Counted from the first letter of the stretch, positions 12,371 through 24,719 are shown. The stretch is 64,000 nucleotides of DNA from Juglans regia (GCF_001411555.2 NC_049903.1:25494270-25558269), one strand, 5' to 3'. Translations and numbers: made by a program. The notes: generated by a model not told the origin, from the letters alone.

Positions 12371-12660
12371 CTATAAGAAAAAGAAATTGTGAAGAAATAT
12401 GAGATAACAAGGGAGTTGAAATACTAATTTGGTAACTGAAATGAGGTTACAATGAAAAAAGGGAATAGAGAGAACATCTTTTAGTATTAAAGATGCATAA
12501 ATTTGAACATTACCAATATGAGTGGCTGGAGCAAAATTACCATTTGGTAATTGAACTGAAATATTAATTGAGGAAGGAACAAATGTGAACAAATGAAGGG
12601 AGCTGATCATATGATCAGTTGCACCCGTGGCAAAACTCCAAGAATTAATGAGGGATTCTA
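12371..12660 (-). pseudogene. Copia aspartic protease region (element 1)
   Basis: The minus strand reads SWSFATGATDHM around 12645-12605, where Copia proteases have W-x-x-D-(T/S)-G-A-T-D-H. The catalytic Asp codon is GCC (Ala) here, which would abolish activity. The usual downstream segment follows: QLPNGNFAPATHIGNV, then LKDVLSIPFFHCNLISVTKL. Confidence 0.7.
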
Positions 12661-13249
12661 TATGAAGATCTCGATTAACAGAACATACAAATGAATATGA
12701 AAGAGGTAAACAATCTGTACTTGAAAATGAAGGAACATTGGAACTTGAAGTATTGTCAGGTGATAAAACAATACCTACATGATTAGCTGATGGTTAATTT
12801 TGAGGAATAAGGGATGAATTATGAAAAGAAGATTTGAGATTGAAGTATTGAAATGAGCTGTTGACACTGCCCATGAGAAAAAAGGCATGATTGGGCCAGA
12901 ACTGGTTGTAAAACCATCAGTGCAAACTTGATTGGTTGTGTGATGTCCAGATAGTTGCTTGGTCTTGATGAATTTGAAACCAGGCAAGAACCCATGAATT
13001 TGATAACATTTATCAACTGTGTGACCCTAAATCCCACAGTGGTTGCAATAAGGTTAATTTCCGCATAAAGTGTTCTGTTCTCTAGTGAACTTGTTTTGGA
13101 ATTTGGTTGGTTGGCACTGGGTGACCATGGCCATGGGTTCAGAAGCAAAATTACTAGGAATAGACTGACTGACGTTGTTTTACTTCTTAGAGTACAAGTG
13201 AAAACAATTTGTTGATGGGAGGGAGAGAATCAGATAATAAGATCTGACC

Positions 13250-13837
13250 TCAAATGTTAGCATAAGAATCATTAAGGCCTATAAAAAATTGTAAAACATA
13301 TTCTTGATGGTGAAACTCCACCACAGTTTTCATAACACCAGAAGAACATGTCGATAAGGGGTGATAATTCTGCATTTCATCCCATAAGGCTTTCAAATGA
13401 GTAAAATACGCACTAACAAATAATTGTTCTTGGTTCAAACTGGAAATGACCTTGCGAAGTTGAAAAATAAGAGGGCCATTGCTATGAGAAAATTGCTCTG
13501 GAAGATCTTTCCATACATCAGCAGCAGATTCAATGAAAATAATACTAACAATAATTTCTTTGGTTAAAGAATTCAAGATCCAAAAAAGAAACATTGTGTT
13601 ACATCGAATCCAAGAGTTGAATAAAGGATCATTCTCATGATTCAACAGAGTAACTTCGACAAAACAAATTTTATTCTTGGCAGCCATGGTGATTGACCGA
13701 TTCCATGTGTGGTAATTTTCATCAGAAAGAGGTTGAGAAACAAAATGAGCACATGGAGTATCGCCATAATGTAAGAAATATGGACTAGAGGTATCTTTTG
13801 CAGGAAGAGGCAAAGCGGAAGTTGACGAAGCAGCCAT
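13250..13837 (-). pseudogene. Copia gag (element 1)
   Basis: 195 codons open from the ATG at 13837. The N terminus contains YGDTPCAHFVSQPLSDENYH and then NRSITMAAKNK, the pattern at the start of plant Copia gag (Retrotran_gag family). A UBN2-like segment, VWKDLPEQFSHSNGPLIFQL, follows. A CCHC zinc knuckle (CNHCGI, a stop, then GHTVDKCYQIHGF) lies further down at about 13045-12985. The stop inside the knuckle region and later frame changes make it non-functional. It encodes the capsid-type protein that packages element RNA. Confidence 0.8.
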
Positions 13838-13868
13838 GGATCTTCTTTCAATTTACTTCTGATACCAT

Positions 13869-14130
13869 AATAGAAATCAAGAATCAAGATTAGGGCTGAA
13901 TGAGAGGAAAGTGAAGAGGGAAAAAGTAAAGAGATGTATTGATAATCTCGAATTATAAGAATTACGAAAGTGATTACAAAGTCAGTGCATTACAAATGAA
14001 CTCTAACTTATATACATGTAAAATACAACTGACACATGTACATAAATATTAAGAAAGTTGTATTTATGGCACATTATACAAAGATTTTCCAAACATGAAT
14101 TGGCACGTACGTGTATATTACAAGCATTCA
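13869..14130 (-). repeat. 5' LTR of Copia element 1 (outer end approximate)
   Basis: It lies immediately outside the tRNA-Met-type PBS. There is no second LTR to define the outer end; the sequence becomes unlike an LTR by about 14130. Confidence 0.5.
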
Positions 14131-14346
14131 GAAATGAGTTGTAAGCGTGTGTAAAATCTCTTGGTTTGGGTTATTTTTCCCCTCACGGATTTTCTTTTCT
14201 TTCTAAGCCCTGTAGCTTGTCGCCTAAATTCCTCTATCCCTTTGATAGCCATACCATCTACATTATCTAATCACGCTCATAATTAATAAATAGATAAATC
14301 ACCCAACTCAATGCATGGCCCGTATGATCATGCAAATATGCTAGCT

Positions 14347-14640
14347 ACACTACAACATATACTACTTTTTGCCAAGAGGAACTATGATTAGAAAAAATAT
14401 ATACTTTGTGACAAAAAGGTTTTTCTCACTAAATTGATCCGTGGCAGCTTGGTGGCATATAACTGGTGAAGTAAGTCTCTTTTTTCCACCAAAATTTTAA
14501 TTCATGACAAAAAAGTATCTTTCTCGGCCATGACATTAATGGCGGAGAAAACATACAAATTTTTGTGACAAATAATACTAGACCTACCCTTAGCTCGTGA
14601 GAAATGAGTGAATTTTCCATGAAATTTAGTGGTGGATAGT
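14347..14640. mobile_element. Possible CACTA-like terminal fragment
   Basis: It begins CACTACAACATATACTAC, similar to CACTA-superfamily ends, and has repeated short GTGACAAA/CATGACA-type motifs such as subterminal repeats. A TTTAGTG near 14625-14631 could be the other end. The flanking trinucleotides do not match, so the call is weak. Confidence 0.25.
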
Positions 14641-15542
14641 TGTTTTATCAATGACCATGTTCATGGAAAATGCTTGCATTCCTTTGTTTTTTTCCCAAGA
14701 AAAATAGGCTAGCTAGATCCCAATTACACGCTATCAAAAGAGCGATTCTCCCATCTTTATTAATATTGAAGGGTCAAATCCATTGTTGAGGTGCTTTTAA
14801 TAATCATGCATTGAGACGTTCAACTTTTAACCCCTAGCTGGATTGGAGTCTTCATTTTTTATTTTTTATTTTTACTTTTATGACCACTAGAGTGGATATG
14901 TTGACTCTAGAGGGTATAATACAATCATATGCACCAATATCTTTGGGGTCGAACTTTAAGATCACATGTGATATATATTCTTAATAGGTTAATTAATTAA
15001 TAGGTTATGCTTTTCTAATGGTCACTAAATTATAAATAGGTTACCATGTGTGTTATCCCTTTCTCCGCACATTCAATATATATACAGAAGCTTGGTTACA
15101 GCTCTAAATTCTGTGTTTTGTTTTTTGGAAGCTTGGTTAATTTGTTTTTTGTTTTTTTGTGTCTTGCTGATATTACCATTGCAGAAAATTCTATATATAG
15201 AAGAATCCACGGCCTTTCCATTTTGATCACAAGTTAATCAAACGCCACTTCACTTCCAAGGATCCAATCGACATAATTAAATTTATTTTTTTTAGAATTG
15301 TTATATTAATTATTTAACTTATTTAAACATTATTCAAAATTGGAAGGCAAAATTTAAATCTATCCTTCTCCGATTAATTAATAGATTTTTCTTCTGCTCT
15401 ACAATTGATAATGATCATACCCATTCACGTACATTTCTGATCATGATCTATATCCACTTGTGGCCCGATCTACAAGTCCTAGTACCAGTACTCCTTATAT
15501 GTGATCAAGTAATATCGACCCTAAACTCCAATGTTGTGAACT
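14641..15542. other. Intergenic region, nothing recognised
   Basis: AT-rich sequence between two transposon regions. The small ORF at 15046-15237 shows no recognisable protein features. Confidence 0.5.
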
Positions 15543-15547
15543 GTGAT

Positions 15548-15768
15548 TGTAAAGATGAAACCCTAAAGAGAGAGAAAGGGTCGAAACCCTAGTAGAGGAA
15601 AAGTCTAGAAGGTCTGAAAGGGAAAAATCCCCAAAATGTAAAATGACTTATTTAATTAACGTTCGTTCCTTACAAGTAAAATCGAAAAGTAAGGTATTTA
15701 TACTATGTACAAAATAAACACTAGTTTTACATGACACATGTATTATGATATAAAATATATATGTGATA
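15548..15768 (-). repeat. 3' LTR of Copia element 2
   Basis: 221 bases, starting TGTAAAGATGAAACCC on the plus strand and ending ATGTGATA. A TATA-like AGTATAAATACC is present on the minus strand near 15695-15706. Confidence 0.9.
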
Positions 15769-15799
15769 CCCCCTTAAGATGGAGAGTAGATGGAGTGCA

Positions 15800-16524
15800 C
15801 TCTCATCTTGGTAATTACATTTTGAAACTATTGATGACTAAGAGGTTTGGTCAGCACATCAGCAAGTTGATGATGAGAAGTCAAATGAAAAGTTGTGATC
15901 ACACTGGATGAAGTGACAGTCCAATTCAATGTGCTTTGTTCTTTCATGGAAGACTGGATTGGTAACAATGTATAAAGCAGCCTGACTATCACAGAATAAT
16001 TGAGGATATACCAAAGTTAGAAAGCAATGTAGAAAACCAAACAATTTCAAAAGTAGTGGATGCCATCAAATGATATTCAGCTTCTACTGAAAAACAAGAA
16101 ACAATGGATTATTTCTTGGTCTTCAAAGAAACCAAAGAATCCCCAAGAAAAACACAATAACCACTTGTAGAACAACGGCTGTCAGGGCAGGAAGGCCAAT
16201 CTGAATTAGCTAAAGCTTTAAGCGACAAGGAGTTAGCAGCTAGAAAGAAGAGACTATGACTAGGGAGTACTCTTAATATATTGTAAAACTCTATAAGCTG
16301 CTGTGAGATGAGGCTACTTGGGCTGAGCCATGTATTGACTGAGGCGATGCATAGAATATGACAAATCTGGTCGTGTCAATATAAGGTAAAGAAGTTTGCC
16401 AACTAATCTACGATAGACAGTAGGATTAGGGAGTAAAACTCGTTCTTTTTTACCTAATTTGATATTTTTCTCCATTGGAAAAGAAACTGGTTTAGAAGCA
16501 AGGAAACCAGCATCTTGCTTCTCT
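15800..16524 (-). pseudogene. Copia reverse transcriptase C-terminus and RNase H (element 2)
   Basis: The minus strand reads DAGFLASKPVSFPMEKN, then VYRRLVGKLLYLILTRPDLS, SMHRLSQYMAQPK and RCSTSGYCVFLGDSL, the standard Copia RNase H-side sequence. The final part at 16050-15859 contains [20 protein letters not shown] and IELDCHFI, the closing RNase H motifs. The palm domain that should precede this is absent. Confidence 0.75.
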
Positions 16525-17180
16525 CCACAACCAAAAATGAATAATGTAAGATTGGAGTAGGTAACTTATTAATAATGTAGGTGACTGTTAAAATTGTATC
16601 ACCCAAAAAATGAATAGGTAAGTGCAATTGAAACATTAAGGTTTGGACTACATTAAGTATGTGTTGATGCTTTCTCTCCACAACAGAATCTTGTTGTGGA
16701 GTTTCAACACAACTGCATTGTTGTAAAATGCCTTTTGAATTAAAAAATAGAGAGAGAGAAAATTATGTACCATGATCAGTGCAAAATGTCTTTATCTTAA
16801 GACTAAATTGAGTACTGATCATTTTAAAGAATTTTTTTATGATTAGTGGCACTTCATACTTATGTTTAAGAAGATAGACCCATGTGGCACAAGATGAATC
16901 ATCAACAATAGTAAAAAACAAAATCTGTAACCTCCAACAGTAGGGACAGAATATGGTCCCCAAACATCACAATGTATAAGATTAAATGGAGCATCAGATA
17001 GATGAGCAATATAAGGGAAGGACAATTTTTTTTTTTTTTTTTTTTTTGTTTAGCTAATGGACAGATCATACATGGAGCATTTGGAACATGCAGATTGGGA
17101 ACAAATTTATTCACAAATAACATTATTGAATTAGAAGGATGACCAAGTCTATTATGTCAAAGTTCAAACAATGAGTACTT
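16525..17180 (-). pseudogene. Copia integrase (element 2), frameshifted
   Basis: Pieces in three frames show CMICPLAKQ, LIHCDVWGPYSVPTVGGY, FCTDHGT and ERKHQHILNVVQTLMFQLHL, i.e. a zinc motif and decayed D-D-E core. A run of about 20 T (17029-17047) sits inside. After THYIINKLPTP-like sequence the frame joins directly to the RNase H-side region, marking the deletion. Confidence 0.7.
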
Positions 17181-17389
17181 GGATGATGATGAACAAGTAT
17201 GTATAGGCTTGCTATTAAGAGAGCAGACATTATATGAGACAGGTCAAAAGGCAGGTTTAGGAAAAAAAGAGCCTGGCTGCTACAATATAAAAAGGCCTCC
17301 TTGTTATCTACCCACTCTAATCAGTTCCAATGAGTCAGGTCCTGAATGAAACAAAGGTTAGAAGAAAATAAGAAACAACAAGTACTAAG

Positions 17390-17791
17390 TTACTGAGTAA
17401 GTTTACTAATAGAGATTAATTTGAATGTGAAGGAAGGAACACAAAGAACATTATTTAAAATAAGATGTTCAAAGACTCTAATACAGCCAATGTGTGTGAC
17501 AGACACATATTGATCATTGGGAAGCTTAACAGAGGAATTTACAGTATTGGTAATAGAAGTAAAACAATCAATGGAAGGAACCATATGATCTGTGGCTCCT
17601 ATGTCAAGGATCCAACAGTTTGAATCAAAGGAATTAGATATTGTGGAAGAAAAAACATAATGATTAACATTGTGCAAGAGTATACCAAAAAAGGAATTCG
17701 AAGTTATTGCATTAATAGTATGGGAGGACTCATCAGAATTATTTGGAGGATGAAGTAGGGACAACAATTGTTGATATTGAGTCTCAGTCAA
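17390..17791 (-). pseudogene. Copia protease region (element 2)
   Basis: This is a 133-codon open stretch. CWILDIGATDHMVPSIDCF matches the Copia aspartic-protease active site, with the Asp kept and Thr changed to Ile. It is followed by VKLPNDQYVSVTHIG and LNNVLCVPSFTFKLISISKL, the usual region before the GAG-pre-integrase domain. Confidence 0.75.
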
Positions 17792-17913
17792 ATAGAAAGG
17801 AGAAACAACAGAGGAATGGTTGTCATTAAGAGCAACCTAAGTGACCACAGATTGTTGCTTAGGCTTTGGCTTGTAGCCAGGTGGAAATCCATGCAGCTTA
17901 TAATATTTTTCAA

Positions 17914-18600
17914 TCATATGATCAGTGATTCCACAATGTTTACACACTGCAGGTATTTCCTTCTTGGAGAATGATTTAACAGATCTAGCAACATTAGTCG
18001 TAGATACAAAAACATGTGAATCAATATTTTGAAAAGGAACAACATAAATTTCTTATTGTTTTTCTTCTTGTAGAACAAGTGAAAACACTTTACTAAGAGG
18101 AGACAGAGGATCCATAAGCGAAATTTGAGCACGAGTAGAGGCAAAAGATTCATTCAATCCCATTAAAAATTGTAAAACATGTTCTTGTTGAACATATTAG
18201 GTCAACGTACGTACTGTTCCACAAGAACAAGTAGGAATAGGTATGTAATTTGCTAACTCATCCCAAGAGATTTTAGGCGGGTAAAATAAGTACTCACATA
18301 AAGATGCCCTTGAGATAGAGTAGAAATAGATTTTTGTAACTCGAAAATGCGAGAACCATTTTTTTGACAAAAACGTTCCTTAAGATCCAACCAAATCTCA
18401 TACGCAATAGTTATGTACAAAATACTAGCAGAGATATCAAGGGAAACATAGTTTAAAAGTCAAGATATCATCATATTATTGTAGCGAAGCCATGAGGAGA
18501 GAAGTGGATCAGTCAAATCTGATGGTTTGGGGATGCAGGAGCCATTGACAAAACCGAGTTTATTTTTAGTCAATAAAGCCATGGCCATGGAACGACACTA
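17914..18600 (-). pseudogene. Copia gag (element 2)
   Basis: Minus-strand frames give TKNKLGFVNGSCIPKPSD, SWLRYNNMM, ELQKSISTLSQGHLYVSTYF and then a CCHC-like knuckle (CKHCGITDHMIEKYYKLHGF) near 17935-17880. In the knuckle the last Cys has become Tyr. Stops and frameshifts interrupt the frame, so it cannot be made as one protein. Confidence 0.75.
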
Positions 18601-18745
18601 GGTATGGTAGTTGCTGCCAACCAATGGCTGAGTAACAAGAAGAATACCAGGGCCGGCTATCACTAGGATGGAGGAAAAAGGGACATGTGCAATCCCCAGA
18701 GATCGATTTGTGACTCAGCGCCATAAGAGAAAACTTCTGATACCA

Positions 18746-18947
18746 TGTAACGATGAAACCCTAGAGGGAGAGAAAGGATCAAAACCCTAGCAGGGGAAGA
18801 GTCTAGAAGGTCTGAAAGGGAAACATCTCAAAATGTAAACTGATTTATTCAATTAACGTGCATTATTTTACAAGTAAAATAGAAAAGTAAGGTATTTATA
18901 CTATGTACAAAATAAATACTAGTTTTACATGACACGTGTATTATGCT

Positions 18948-18978
<31 letters not shown>

Positions 18979-18982
18979 GATA
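18746..18982 (-). repeat. 5' LTR of Copia element 2
   Basis: 237 bases, same layout as the partner at 15548-15768. The extra length comes from an (AT)n expansion at about 18953-18976. Confidence 0.9.
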
Positions 18983-18987
18983 GTGAT

Positions 18988-19470
18988 CACTTGTCTACAT
19001 CCAAGGCAACTTGGTCACAGCCTCATATTTCAAACCCTAGACTTTCACTAATGGTGTACAGTACGCTCGTTATCGCATCCTAAGACTTTACGTACTACTA
19101 CTCTTAAAAGAGGGACCTACTTGCTTTATGTAGAGAAACAATTAAGCATTTCCTTCATTTGTACACCAACATAACAGATGCTGGTCAAGCTAGACAATTC
19201 GCCTGATCTGTCTTCCTCACTACTGCACCTTTAATTTCTTTCGATCAATGGCAATTCATTTTTATGATCATCCTTCTCTTTAATTATAGGGCCATATATT
19301 GTGGGAGCCTTGCAATATTACTTGCAACTTACATATAATATGCATGCATGTTGATATTCTATTGCTGTCATCAAAATCTACCACATTAACCCTACGTACA
19401 AATACACACTGCATGCATGGACTATATGTTATTAAGAAAATTTTGAGATACTTCAAGTCATGTATTGTGA

Positions 19471-19502
<32 letters not shown>

Positions 19503-20721
19503 GCATGGGTTACTAATTTGGCTGGCTAGCTAGCTAGCTAGTTCCGGTCAGCAAAGTGGCTACTGCGTTTAATTATTTTGGTCATAATCTTGCCCATCAA
19601 GCAGCTTGGAGTGTGTGTGTATATATATATACACCGTACGCGTTGCTACCAATTAATGTCACGGCTGAAGTTATGTTACTTTAACCTCTTCTTTCGGGAA
19701 GTACTTGGCGTCTTGCTGCAACACTTTCTAGTGCTAACTGTGCTATGTTTCAATAATGTCCCCTCCAACAAACTCGTCGCTCCCCCCTAAATGCTAGTAC
19801 TAAACAAACGAAGATAATTGGCTACTATTTCGTACAGTAGCAAGTTCAACATAAGCTAGCCACGGGAAGCTCGTTTTCTAGATCTCAAGCAATGTCGACC
19901 AAGTTGTAAATCTGTAAGCAAGTGTTGTCTTTACCCTTGAGCTAGCTTGGTCGATCTCTTGATCCCCAAGGTGCTTAACGTACAACGTTGATGCTCTTCT
20001 TTTAAATTAAAGTTGTATTCATTGTATAATGATAAAAATGTACGCTAAGTAAGTTAAATGGAGCATTTTTTTTTTAATTAACGAATTTAATTATTCCTAC
20101 ATATTGGGCAGGTCGACAACTACTAATTAATCTTATTATAATGATCAAACAAAAATAGTGGTCTGAAATATTTGAGGGAGCAACTCAACCACAGTCAACA
20201 AGATAACTATAATAGAATATATCCACCACGGTATGCTTCCGAACATGTACACCATCCAATATACTGATCATGTACATTTGAATATATATACTGATTCATA
20301 AAACTGCTTTCAATATTACAACACTTAATTAACCTATGACTTGGAAAATTGATTGGAAGATATGTAATAGCCCATCGTTTTCAATAGCAAATTGGGTATA
20401 TTTAATAATTTATTTCAAGCAGACTTTGGATTCTTCGGGTGGGAGAAGGCAGAGACCAGGTAAGCTCCCTGTTGCTGATTTGTTCATATGCGATGAATGG
20501 AAACTTCTTTCAGCTAATAAAGATGGATTTTTCTGAACGTGATGATTGAAATTCGAGACGTTGTCCTTTGACTTCTGTTATCTCTCAATTAATATATCTC
20601 GTGTCCATTACCCCAAGTCTTGTGTAGAAAAAAAGCACCTCCCTTGGAAACGTTTATCATTTTGAAAGCACCAGTTAAAAGCTAGCAGAGGTATCTGACA
20701 GAACAAGGAGAAATTGTACAC

Positions 20722-20753
<32 letters not shown>
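18988..20753. other. Region upstream of the MYB gene
   Basis: It contains two AT microsatellites (about 19473-19496 and 19619-19632), short GCTA repeats at 19524-19541 and no recognised coding sequence or transposon. The proximal 150 bases include the GA repeat that abuts the MYB start codon. I cannot point to a convincing TATA box. Confidence 0.5.
20726..20753 (+). repeat. (GA)n microsatellite directly before the MYB start codon
   Basis: An uninterrupted AG/GA run of about 28 bases ends at the ATG of the MYB gene. It would be the last part of the 5' untranslated region. GAGA repeats in plant 5' leaders can bind BPC-type factors; any role here is inference. Confidence 0.9.
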
Positions 20754-20757
<4 letters not shown>

Positions 20758-22368
20758 GAAGGGCTCCTTGTTGTGACAAGGCGAACGTGAAAAGAGGGCC
20801 ATGGTCACCTGAAGAAGATGCAACGCTAAAAGAGTTTATAGAGAAACATGGGACTGGAGGGAATTGGATAGCTCTTCCTCAGAAAGCTGGTTTGTTTATT
20901 TGTTTCTCCTATTTAGTACCTTTTGTTTTTGGGCTTAACAGAAAGCTGGGATTCTGGGAAAATAATTTTAAGAGAAATGAAGTTCTTTTGTGTCTATGAT
21001 TTGAACTTACATGGTTTATTCAGAGTACCTTCTTTCCTTTTATTTTTGGTCATCATGAATGGTTTGGTCTTCCATCAGGTCTTAAGAGATGTGGGAAAAG
21101 CTGCAGATTAAGATGGCTTAACTATCTCAGACCCAACATTAAACACGGTGAATTCTCCGATGATGAAGATAGGATCATATGTACCCTCTTTGCTACCATT
21201 GGAAGCAGGTAATCATATATCTCTCCAGTTTCTTCTCTTTTTCACTTTCAGAATTTCCTGTTTCTTATACATACTTTTGGAATCTCTTGACAATGTTTAA
21301 TCAGGCTATGATTACCTTTTTCTTTTATTGCTACCCTGGATTCAGTGTTTAATAAAAAAGCATAAACACAGCAAAGCATGATAATAATTTCTTTTTCTTT
21401 TTTCTTTTTTTGGGAACTTGGGAGAAAATCACTTGCTCAAAGAATATGCTCTGAAAAGATGAATGTTTTTTTCTGCATCGGTCTTTGTTTTTTGGGGGGA
21501 AGGGGATTGTTCTGCATGCATGCCGAGTTTAACACTCCAATGACATGAGTACTCGAGAGTTTCAGAAAGAAGCACAGTTATACAATCCTTCTTATGGGAA
21601 ATTCTAAAAACTGACCCAAATTGCAGGTGGTCAATAATAGCAGCTCAGTTGCCAGGCAGAACTGACAATGATATTAAGAACTACTGGAACACCAAGCTTA
21701 AGAAGAAATTCATTGGTATATTTCCTCCATCTCAGCGAAAAACTCACCCAGTATTCACCCTCTCAAATGCTCTTCAAACTTCATCATCATCATCATCAAC
21801 AACAACATCTACTTCATCATACCAAGGCAGCAACATTAGTTACTACAACCCTACCACTTCTTTCACAGGCTTAGAGCCGATTCCAAGTCTTTTCAGCAGC
21901 AATTATTCTGCTGCTAATGCAGCTACAATTCTTCAAGCCCGAGAAAACTTGGTGGGACAGCTACAAAATTGCTATGTAAAAGATAATCTGCTCATGTTTG
22001 GGGGTGAAGCTAGTTGTAGCTCTTCTGATGGAAGTTCCAACAACCTGATCAGCCATAGCAAAGAAAGAAGAGAGTATGAATATGGCGCTGGCACTGGTGG
22101 TGGTGGTGTAGTTGAAACTTATGAAGTACAGATGGCTCCTCAGAATTGCTTTTACAATGGGGTCGAAGGAAACCAGAGGTTCACGGTATCCAATGGTGGT
22201 GATCATCATGATCTTAACGGTTGGATTGAAAAGCAAAATCACAAAAAATTCTATGAACAACAATTAGACTATGGCTTTGACGAAATTAAGCAGCTGATTA
22301 GCACCGATGGTGGCAGCAACTTTTTGTTTGATGAACACAAGACGGAGGAAAGGTTGTTGTATTATTGA
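20754..22368 (+). CDS. R2R3-MYB transcription factor, subgroup 14 (RAX/Blind-like)
   Basis: The spliced CDS is 20754-20889, 21079-21208 and 21627-22368, giving 335 residues; both introns have GT-AG ends. Exons 1 and 2 are 136 and 130 bases, with the intron phases usual for R2R3-MYBs. The N terminus [20 protein letters not shown] leads into R2 (about residues 14-62, Trp at 17, 38 and 58) and R3 (about 67-113, containing [20 protein letters not shown]). The C terminus [13 protein letters not shown], then NFLFDE and KTEERLLYY, matches the subgroup 14 tail. Family members (RAX1-3, tomato Blind) are nuclear DNA-binding regulators of axillary meristem formation; relatives such as MYB36 act in endodermis. 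A poly-Ser/Thr stretch lies near residues 140-152. The gene looks intact. The MYB domain seems closest to RAX2, but the exact orthologue is not resolved. Confidence 0.95.
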
Positions 22369-23919
22369 TGCTGACTGTGGGTAAAATCAGAAAGATTTGA
22401 ATGGAAAGGAGGGGAAGGGTTGAAGATTCGACTCAGCAAAAGGATAAAAAATTCAGATTCGCATTCAGTTTTGTGGGAATGGGGTCACGTTCTTGAGGGG
22501 AAACAGTACTTCTGTGAGAGTACATGATAAAAGTCTCCTTTTCTGCATTTCTTTTTGGGGAATGTTGCTGTATGTGGTAGCTAGGACGGTTAACTGCAGC
22601 TGATCAGGCATAAATTTCACGACAACTAGGCAAGCAGCCATCATCTTTCAAGAATGTAACTTTAAAGCAAGCATGCACCATTACTGATTTTCTTTTCCTT
22701 TTTTTCTTTTTGAACTCTTACATATTTTATTCAGCACTCTTTTAATTATGATTTTATATCTTAACTCTATTCTGGCCAATTTTTGTCGGTATTGCCTTGG
22801 AAAAATTTATTGAGTGAGAGAGAGAGACTTGATCTTAGTCCTGATTTATTTATAAACACATCACAACTGTAGAAAGAAATATAGTCAACTTGTTGGTTTC
22901 ATCTTTGTAATATAAGAACTAATTACATGTAACATGATTAACTTTTGTTATGGAAACGCTGGAGATGAAGAAAGAGAGATCGATAATATTCCTTATTTTG
23001 AATTTTATGATCATTTCTAATCACAGTGTTAGTGTATTTAAATAGAAAGATTCTTTTCATCAGTTACTATTCATTACTTCATACTCCACACCCTATGAAA
23101 AACATCACATATTTTATGAAAAACATCGTCACACTTTATGAAAAAGCTATATATAGGTGTGGGGTATGAGAGTGAATAGTAACTAATACATAATAAATTG
23201 ATATAATATATTAATTAGTACGATTGAAAATAATAAAATTAAAGATGAAAGATTATATTACTCATAGAGAAGAAACGGCAGATTAATGTTTAATTTTGAT
23301 GGTTTGATGATCAATGGGATGACACATGATAGCACCAACCAAAAAATACATAAAAAATAAATACAATCGAAAATGACACATGTGAGCCAGATCTCATTAA
23401 TTGATTATGCATTTTAGATAAGGACTTAATTAGCGCGATTATAAAGGGAAGAAGATTAGATTAGACAACGAATTAATGAAAAAACAAATCCAACTTGGGG
23501 AACAGAGCTTTATACAAGACAAGAAAAGTCGTCCATCATGCAAAATCATAGAGAACGAGCCGCTCACGGGGAATCAGTCCAAGGGCTGCTAAATAAAAAA
23601 TAATAATGTGGTCCCAAGATAATTAACTTCATTGATTGATGGATATCGGTGTGTGGTTTAGAGAAAGGAAGCATTTATTTACTTTGAAGATAACAACAAA
23701 AAGTATTGATGAGTGTCGAAAAATAATCGCATTGACCTCTTCATTATTTTCTTTGCTTCTGATATTGGATTAGACTAATGGAGTTTGCCAGCTACAGGCA
23801 CTTTATACACAAGATTAGGAAAACTACTTTGTCTTCAAGCTATGGGGGATAGATTTTCTTGGAATGTCTTTTCTAGTGGAGTATAAAAAATCAAGAGCTG
23901 TGCCACACATACTGACAGG

Positions 23920-23982
<63 letters not shown>

Positions 23983-24171
23983 TGTAAAGCAATTTCTTTA
24001 TAATGCAGGCCGGGTATATGTGGAGAAAATTATTTAGATCGATTTTATAATAAACATAAGTTTATAAACTAGGTGATGTGGTTTATTTTATAGTAAAAAA
24101 TGCTTCATAATTTAATGCACCATATCAAATTATATCAGTTTATTAGATTTTTTTTAAAGATCTCTTAGATT
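22369..24171. other. Region downstream of the MYB gene
   Basis: The first ~400 bases are probably the 3' untranslated region. No other gene was recognised. Two near-copies of a TTTTATGAAAAACATC-like phrase sit near 23091-23145. An AT microsatellite lies at 23921-23972. Confidence 0.5.
23921..23972. repeat. (AT)n microsatellite
   Basis: About 25 uninterrupted TA units, followed by an imperfect TTTATATATATTG tail. Confidence 0.95.
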
Positions 24172-24573
24172 GGCTTAGTTTGGATAGATAGATGGTTCTA
24201 TCTCATCCCATCTTATTTCAACTTATCATATCTCATCTCAAAATCTAAACATTACAAATACAAATATTTTTCAATTTTAAATTTTTAACTTTTTGATATA
24301 ATGATTACTTAATTATTATAATTTTCTCAAACTTTCAAATAAAACATAAAAAATAATTCAATTTTTTCAAATTCCAGCAAAGTTATATTATAATAATATT
24401 TTAATTTTATAATATTCTTCTTCAAATTTTTTTTTACTCTCATTTTCCAAAACTTCATAAAATATTTTAACTCAAATCATTTGTAACCCATATCATCTCA
24501 ACTCAAATATTTCACTACTATTCACAAACTATCTCAGCTCATTTTATAATCTTAACTCACTATCCAAATCAGG
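24172..24573 (+). mobile_element. MITE-family copy
   Basis: The left end GGCTTAGTTTGGATAGATAG pairs imperfectly with the complement of the right end, CCTGATTTGGATAGTGAG. Interior blocks match the copies at 50496-50867 and 30141-30475. Length is about 400 bases. Confidence 0.65.
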
Positions 24574-24719
24574 AATTATTGTATTTGGGTAGTGAGGTAT
24601 TCTCATGTATTTTGTGAATAGTAATTAAAAAGTAATGATAGAATATTGAATAATAATGAATAATAGTGTTTCTCTTCATATATTAACTTGGTGGAATTAA
24701 TTCCACCAATAGGGCGATT

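Larger units (their letters stand above)
10300..14130 (-). mobile_element. Truncated Ty1/Copia element 1 (5' LTR to mid reverse transcriptase)
   Basis: Read on the minus strand, the order is LTR, PBS, gag, zinc knuckle, protease, integrase, reverse transcriptase, which is Copia order. The PBS TGGTATCAGAAG is at 13868-13857. The coding region is broken by frameshifts and ends around 10300, shortly after the Y-x-D-D region of the reverse transcriptase. RNase H and the 3' LTR are missing, so no target duplication can be read. Confidence 0.85.
15548..18982 (-). mobile_element. Copia element 2: complete ends, internally deleted
   Basis: The two LTRs (15548-15768 and 18746-18982) are flanked by an exact 5-base target duplication, GTGAT, at 15543-15547 and 18983-18987. 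On the minus strand a PBS TGGTATCAGAAG (18745-18734) follows the 5' LTR and a purine tract, CTCCATCTTAAGGGGG, precedes the 3' LTR. Gag, protease, integrase and RNase H remain, but the reverse-transcriptase core is missing at about 16525. Total length is only 3.4 kb, compared with 4.5-5 kb usual for Copia. By hand the LTRs differ at about a tenth of positions plus an AT-repeat expansion. Confidence 0.92.
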
